From Rotaria sordida (lineage: Eukaryota > Rotifera > Eurotatoria > Philodinida > Philodinidae), in contig CAJNOL010000093.1 in the NCBI GenBank assembly GCA_905250125.1, forward strand, positions 205,518 to 269,517: DNA of 64,000 bases, given 5' to 3'. How positions within the stretch are numbered: position 1 is the first letter of the stretch; each line of letters opens with the position of its first letter. The notes below the pieces were generated by a model. The model searched no databases, was not told the origin of the DNA, and saw nothing but the letters and a program-made list of their open reading frames with translations. Below are positions 57,378-64,000 of this stretch, one piece after another. Both the position numbers and the translations under genes were made by a program.

Positions 57378-60104
57378 TTTTCTTTTTTCTTCTTATTTAT
57401 TAATAAACGAAAAACAATAACTTGACTTATGAAATCAGTATGTGTTTTATGGATTATTTATTTGAGTTCATTTGATGAATTAATTTTTTGAATTTAAAAT
57501 TAGGATGACTATATACTTGTGCTGGTAGAGCATGATGCAATGATAGAATATAGAAAAAAGAATGTCCTTCGCAAAGCAAGAAAGAATGATTATACTACAT
57601 CTCATTCAGTAATCGAAGAATATGATTCGAGTTGAGGTTTATTGGATAATAAGACAACTTTCTACGTTATGATCTGAAGAAAAAAAAAACTTTTTATTCA
57701 TAAGATTTAGAACCAAATGTATTGGAAAACGTTACATGCATTAGTCATCTGAAAAATTTTTAGTTATTTGCAAGTTTCATTAAAAAAACTCGATTTCAAA
57801 CTTTATTTTTCTATATTTTCAATACAGAAGACCTATTCCCTTCTATTTTCTAAATTTAAGTCAAGAGCGTCTTAATGTACACCATAAAAAAAAACGAAAA
57901 AAATGTGTTGACATATGAATCTATTCTCGAATACATGAATTAGTAGTTAAAATAATCTCCAAAGGATATGTATTATTATTGAAGTTTGGCAGAAATATTG
58001 AGTCATTAATGGATTCTTTTTCTACAGAATCCGAGTTCTTCCAACAAAAACACATTATTGAACTTTGATCTGAAACTTCATCTAAATACAGAACTCGATT
58101 TTAATAGCTTATAAAAAGAGTTTCAAAATTTTTGAATATCACATCTCAGACATTCATATATCTGAGATACTATGTTCAGAAATTTTGAGAATGATAATTA
58201 AATCTATTTTTATTTTAAAACAAAATCTCAAACATCGTGATTAACATGAATGTCTGATCTCTACGAAAGACATTCTTAATTATCAACTCAATTCTTAATG
58301 AAAGTATCATTCAATCGATTGAGATAACAAATTGAAATGCACAAATTGTAGCTCGAATACATGAGGTAAATATTCATCTAAAACTGAAATAAAGAGAAAA
58401 TAGATAATTGAGAAATTCTGCTCGTATTGATTGTACTCATTTATCACAACGATATTTTTAGAAGTTTCTATCATGTCAAAAGCACATCAAGAAAAGATTT
58501 AAATGGCGATTCATTCATTCGAATGTTGAAATAAAACTTCTCATTGAAGATGTGTAGGACGTACAATTACGATTTATTCTTAATAAGAAAAATAAACTCT
58601 GAAAAATTACTTCAATAATACAAAATTTCACGCTCCAAATGTAGCAGAAAGCATTGAAACGGCATCACTTATTATCATACAAAGAATTGAATTTTTTTAA
58701 AGAAAAGAAATTATCAATCTAACAAAACCGGTTGAATACAATAAAAATCATCATATCGTCTGATACTTTTATCATTATTATAAACTTATTCAAAAAAAAA
58801 ACCATAGATACAAAACTCTTGTGCTATGTTAAATGGACTTTTTCAAGTTTATCTCCATTTAGCAAAGACATCAAAAGAAAAAATTTTATCATTGTTAGAA
58901 TATAATAGTGTTCTTTGTCAAATTATAGGATTCTAAAGTACGATTGCGAGTATAAATAAACATAAGATTATTGATTGTTAATCTATTTAAGATAACTAAC
59001 ATAATTCTGAACTATTTAGAGAAATACCACTGAGTCTATCAATAACTAACACATTTCCATTTGTTAATACGGATACTATGTGCCGATATCGTGCATTATT
59101 CATACTTCCTGTGTTAACTCATCTTAAAAAAATCATTTATATATATATATTTAGGTTGAAAGGCAAAGTATCTTTGAACACTCAAGATTGTCTATGTCAA
59201 AAATGAAGTGTTTTTACATATTATAGAATGAAAATTATTTCTTACTTTTAGTGCAAAAACTGTTAACGCTCTCATAGACTAAAAGAAGGTTTTCTATTTT
59301 CGTTACAAATCTTTTATGTGTATAACCGATAAAGACAGTTTGTATTACGACTGTGTCATTGGATCAATCATATAAATAAGTTTATTTTTTGATTATGTAC
59401 AAATTCTGTCAGGTATCATTGAGGAATAATCTCCTGAATCTTCCTACCATTCTATGATCCTCAAAATCACAAAAGTGTATTACCCACGATATTTTTTTGC
59501 TTTTAAATTCAGATCAGTGGAATGTTCTCCAAAGATGAACGTATGACAATGAATATTAGATGGAACAATGCATCACTTGCGATATTACAAATCGATAGAA
59601 TTCATGATTAATCTCGGTCGCCGAGAAATTATTATGATATCACTGATAGTTCTTCAATATTTACGAATTTCAATTTCTCAATTCTTGAAGACTGCTAGTT
59701 GTGATGTTTATGTTTCAATACATTGCAATTAATTATATCTAATATAATAAGTATAGAAGTCTTCGTAATACGCATTACTAATAGATAGCTCACAATAAAC
59801 TATCATTGAAAATAAAAACTCGAGAAATGAATTCGACTGAGTTATTTCGTTTAAAAAGGAAAACGACTGCTCTTGAAAAAAGGGATCTGTGAAGTCTTCG
59901 ATTTTTTTCATCTGAAAATTTGCGTCAATTAGATATTCTAAATCAGTTTGCAAAGTTCTATCAAATAGTATAATCGAACATAAAAGAAAAGGTCTGATAA
60001 GTTTGAATTTGTTGCGCCTTAAATTACTCTTTAGTCAGACAAAGAATTAAAATTTTTCTCATAAAATAATTAGACAAGGGTTCACATATAGACTAAATTC
60101 TTCA
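57378..60104. other. Intergenic, no supported gene
   Basis: AT-rich. An open frame at 59729-59953 (minus) has no recognisable motif and is not continuous with the F-box pseudogene to its right. Microsatellite-like TATATATATATA near 59139. Confidence 0.45.
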
Positions 60105-61832
60105 TCAACGAATCCACAAACAAATATTATTGCTAATTTCTATAGAATTTGAAATCAAACATGTTATTGGCAAATGTTGTTGTAACCAATCAAGTAGATT
60201 TTCATTTTCTTTCTGCATTGGTATTGTCTTATTACATTGTACAATTAATGCATGAAGATTTTTCATATTATTAATTAGATCAATTATATCTGTTCGTTGT
60301 TTAACAGTAATAAAAAGAACTTTACATTGTTGACCAATTAATGAATGACTTAATTTTAAACATTGTTATTGATTATAAATAATATTTGGTCCTTGTAAAT
60401 CAAGTTGTCGAATAGATGAATGTTTTATATTAAATGGAAATTCATCTTGAGCGAACCATGAGAAATATTTTAATTAGCAAAGATGAGGTGATCGATCAAA
60501 TAATATTTGTAATTTTGAATGAATATCAATCAAATCTTTATTACTATATAAAACAATATTTAAAGAATTTAATCGTTCAAGTGTTGATACCATTAACCAA
60601 AATGATTCATCAAATGGTATTGTTAAATCCAAATAGTGAATATTATCTAAATGAATATGAGATAAAGACAAATTTTGAGATAGAAAATGTCCATAATATA
60701 AATTATGTATAGAATCAAAAGACCAACATTGATTATTATTAGGACATGTTGATTTTAATCGAACATTACCAATATAAAAAAAATCTTGAAATGCATATGG
60801 TAATGTATATACATAAACAATTGATGATGTATCAGCTGTTATCCAATAACATTGAATAAACCATTGATGTTTTTCAATCCAAAATTGACTATAAAATGAA
60901 TTTAATATTTCATCAATTTTGTCTTCTTTATTATCTTGATTAGATAATGGTGTTGACATTTTGAATTGAAAAATAATTAAATTTAGTAAATAATTTTCAA
61001 TTATCGTTTTCCATTGATAACCATCAATATAAGTTGATTCCATTTCAATTTTTAATTTTTCTAAATTTGACATTGTTTGTAAAAGATTTTTCATTGTATT
61101 TAATGTATTAAAAAAACTAATTTTCAATTTTTTAATTGATAAAAATTTGTTAGTGTTTCTAGAATAATCGAATGTTCTACAATACGTATATTAAGTGATT
61201 GAAGATTAGATATATGTTTAATTAAATATATTAATTGATTTATATTACAATCCAAATATGGAATAGATAAATATTTAAGAGATGAAGAAATAATTGATGG
61301 TGTTAGAAAACAATATTCATTATCATTTATTATATCTAAATAACAATATACAAGTTTTGGAAATCGTTCGATTGAATCAATAATTTCAATATCATATATT
61401 TCATTATATACAATTGTATGTCTAGTTATTTTTAGATGTGTAAGATGAGAAAGATAAAGTAGTTCACTTGTTATTTTTTTCCGTGGAATTTAAAGAATAA
61501 ACATGATAAATTGATAATGATTGTAAATGAGAAAATTGATTAAAAGATAAACCATATGAAAAGAACAGATCAATTTGTTGTGGAGTGTCATCATCGTCTG
61601 AAAGACGAAGAGAAACTATTTGATCGGTTATTGATGGAAGATATTTTTGACAAACTATATCAAAATCATATTTTGATATTGATTGAAAATGAAGACTATG
61701 TCTTTGGAAATGACGAAAGATGAGATTGTTGAAGCGAATATTGAGATTATAAAAAATTTGAAGAAGATGAACACTGGCAAAATATTCAAAAAGATTGAGT
61801 AACAATTCATTTGCTAATGATTCCAAATTCAT
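60105..61832 (-). pseudogene. F-box / LRR-type protein pseudogene
   Basis: The start resembles the bdelloid F-box family: MNLESLANELLLNLFEYF, then LLQIFYNLNIRFNNL. Leucine-rich segments follow (LSHLTHLKITR, SLKYLSIPYLD, NLQSLNIRI, SIRQLDLQG, MKNLHALIVQC). The frame changes near 61480 (frameshift) and again near 61130, after a TGA. From 60474 downward the reading continues only through at least two in-frame TAA codons, for example in YNQ*QCLKLS. An intact copy would be about 570 residues, an F-box adaptor of SCF ubiquitin ligases with LRRs for substrate binding. At least two frameshifts and two or more stops make this copy non-functional. Confidence 0.82.
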
Positions 61833-63057
61833 CTTTTCAATAGAGTAATTATACATATAACCTATGATTTATATATGATATGCTTTTTTTTTGTCGTGCT
61901 GTTGATGTTTTTTGTCGATTATATTCGTAAGACATGAGTTCTTTTTCTTTTTCTTAGAGGCAATTCAAACGAATAGAAGGAAAAAAATCTCAACGTTCTT
62001 ATTTTCTCTTCTTTTTTACCAATAGCCCATCATAAAGAAACAAGTTTATGTATAGAGAATAAAGGTCGTACAGTATAAATAGAGTTGTTATATTCTCTAT
62101 GTAACATGTACAGTCTAATTTACTTATTTTTACAAGTAGTTTTCTTCAACTTACTATATTTCTGCAAAACTTCAGAAGTTTTTTCTTCTTATATGGTTGA
62201 ATAGAATATTGATAACCCTATCGAATTATATAGTTTTAATTTGATTGATTTCGCAATTGTGTCAAAACTTTAATAAATTTCGAAAGTCCTTTTAAAGAAA
62301 AACGTTTTTACACGTTCATATCTCAATGAGACTAAATCCAATTTTTGTGAAAATGGTTTTAAATTGAAGAGATCCATCAAACTTAGAGTTGTAGAAAGTA
62401 TTGAATGAAATTGTTTTGAATTTAAGGAGAAAATTTTATTTTACTGTTGAACTTTTAGGTAATGTTGTACTAATAAAAAATAGGCGTCTAATGCTATTTG
62501 TATAATCCAAAATTTACTTATACAAGAACTCAGCTATATTGGACTAAAATTACATAAATCGATAGATAAATCAAAGCTCTATTCAGTCACATATGAATGA
62601 AAAAGATTTAAATGTCTAGTTGACTATCATTTATTCGAGAGAAAAAAATCCTGAAAATTCTACAAAAAATAATTAAATCATGCAGTATGCTGAAGAGAAA
62701 AAAATATAGATGAGCTTTGAAAATTTCTGTTTCTATGAGTAGCGAACCAAAAGATCGAAGACAGACTGAAGATATGATATAATTTCGATGGTCGAGAGAA
62801 TTCAGATCAAGATATATCGATTAAATTTTCCAAACAAAGAATTAATTCATCAAAATAGTATGGTTGACAGTCACTTTTGTTTTGGTTATATTAGTTGTAT
62901 GATTCTAGTCGACATTTTTAAAATGAGAATAAATTCTGCTTTCTTACACTTATATAATTAAAGCTATATGTCAAAAAAGAAACGTCTACCATACCATCAA
63001 TTTTTTTTCGTACTACTGTCGTTTTCGAAAACCAATGAGAGTGGCTATTTTATAAAT
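61833..63057. other. Intergenic, no supported gene
   Basis: AT-rich flank of the F-box pseudogene; no open frame or repeat recognised. Confidence 0.4.
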
Positions 63058-63903
63058 AAATTTTAATAGAACAGAAGTAGCAAGCTACAATTTTTACTAT
63101 TCAAAAGAGAAATCTAAGAGTTTAAAACTATGTGATCTATGATTGGTTTGAAGTTGACGGATTCAACGCGCTTTTGCTGAAGATCTTGAGAACTATTTTC
63201 TAGAAAACTCTTTCTTTGTATTTTGAATTTACCCACGTATATTTGTGACGAGGAGTTCAGATTCTAACGATCTATACAAAGCTGAAATAGTTAGAGTGCA
63301 TTTTTCAAGAGTTAAAAAATGTTTTTCAGAGATCCTCGATTTCCAGGAACTGATCTCAGATCATCTCAAAACGAGTCCAGATAATGCTAATGAACCATGA
63401 TCGGTCTATTAGTGATGTTTGTTTTCAGTTTCAGTGGGATTCTAAGTCACTAGATAAAAATTTTCAACACTCTAATTCTAGAATACATTTTAAAGATTGT
63501 CATATGGTGACTTAAAATACCACTGAAACTGGAAACAAATATCTCCAATAGAGTTATCGTGGTTCATTATACTTATCTGGACTGTTTTAAGATGATCGGA
63601 GATCAGTTAGTCGAAATCGACGATCTTCGAAAAACCTTTGTGATTCTTAAACGATATACTCGAAAGATTGCAGTCTTGCATAGATTTGTCGAATCTAAGC
63701 TCTTCTTCACAAATAAGAGGAAGTAAAACCAAAAATCAATGAAAAATCTTTCTAGAAAATCATTCACAAAGATCTTCAGCAAAAATGCATTAAATCCGTC
63801 AACTTCAAACCAATCATAAATAATATAGTTTTAATCTCTTAGCATTTCCATTTTGAATAGTAAGAATCGTACCTTACTACCTTCGTTCTATCAAAATTTG
63901 TTC
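63058..63903. repeat. Large foldback element with about 395-bp arms
   Basis: Left arm 63058-63450 and right arm 63507-63903 are reverse complements with scattered substitutions. Shared blocks are ATGATTGGTTTGAAGTTGAC, TTACTATTCAAAA, GAAGATCTT, TCCAGATAA and AGTTTCAGTGG. The spacer is about 56 bp. No coding content. It is the longest inverted repeat in the window. Confidence 0.85.
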
Positions 63904-64000
63904 AGAACATAGTTACACCCATGGGTTTTTGAAAACAACACTGGGAACATCTGTTATCGATGGTGATCAGAATAAGAAAATTTCGACATTCTCTTGCCAG

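Noticed and set aside
59729..59953. 74-codon minus-strand frame near the F-box pseudogene
   Set aside because: No F-box/LRR similarity and not continuous with the pseudogene; no other evidence of coding.
1..64000. tRNA, rRNA or CRISPR loci
   Set aside because: I found no convincing A/B-box pair with a cloverleaf, no rRNA core sequence and no regularly spaced repeats. The A-box-like word at 11398 lacks a partner.

Overview
The window looks like animal nuclear DNA, most probably from a bdelloid rotifer. It is very AT-rich. Genes are spliced, often with introns of only about 45-80 bp, and the exons use strongly A/T-ending codons. The gene content also fits the lineage: an intronless chemoreceptor-like GPCR family, arginine ADP-ribosyltransferase-TPR fusions, F-box/LRR proteins, RING-LRR proteins, divergent nuclear receptors and decayed DNA transposons. 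The organism call is inference from gene families and base composition; no rRNA or mitochondrial marker is present.

Layout. 1-876: 5' half of an astacin metallopeptidase gene on the minus strand, running off the left edge. 2235-3041: decayed piggyBac transposase with its catalytic core deleted. 3852-4511: two foldback repeats. 5393-6589: RING/TRAF-zinc-finger/LRR protein. 10754-13510: ADP-ribosyltransferase fused to kinesin-light-chain-type TPRs. 14655-20462 (minus): a large helical-repeat/coiled-coil/DEATH/TIR/TIR adaptor, with an internal exon that looks like an alternative 3' end. 22618-28094: two head-to-head DUF3533 (SNG1-like) membrane protein genes joined by a palindromic 5' region. 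30377-57377: four intronless plus-strand GPCR genes of one family plus one GPCR relic. Interspersed among them are a nuclear receptor (40365-42534, minus), several long inverted repeats, a TTAA-flanked MITE-like element, and a divergent pair of genes carrying an I-PpoI-type His-Cys box nuclease motif (52271-54573). 60105-61832 (minus): F-box/LRR pseudogene. 63058-63903: the largest foldback element.

The genes do not form one pathway, but several are signalling or stress/immune-type proteins (DEATH-TIR-TIR, ART-TPR, RING-LRR, GPCRs). The intergenic DNA is dominated by long imperfect inverted repeats, a recurring structural theme. Exon borders were worked out by hand from GT/AG sites with reading-phase checks. 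All family assignments rest on motifs read by eye, without database searches.
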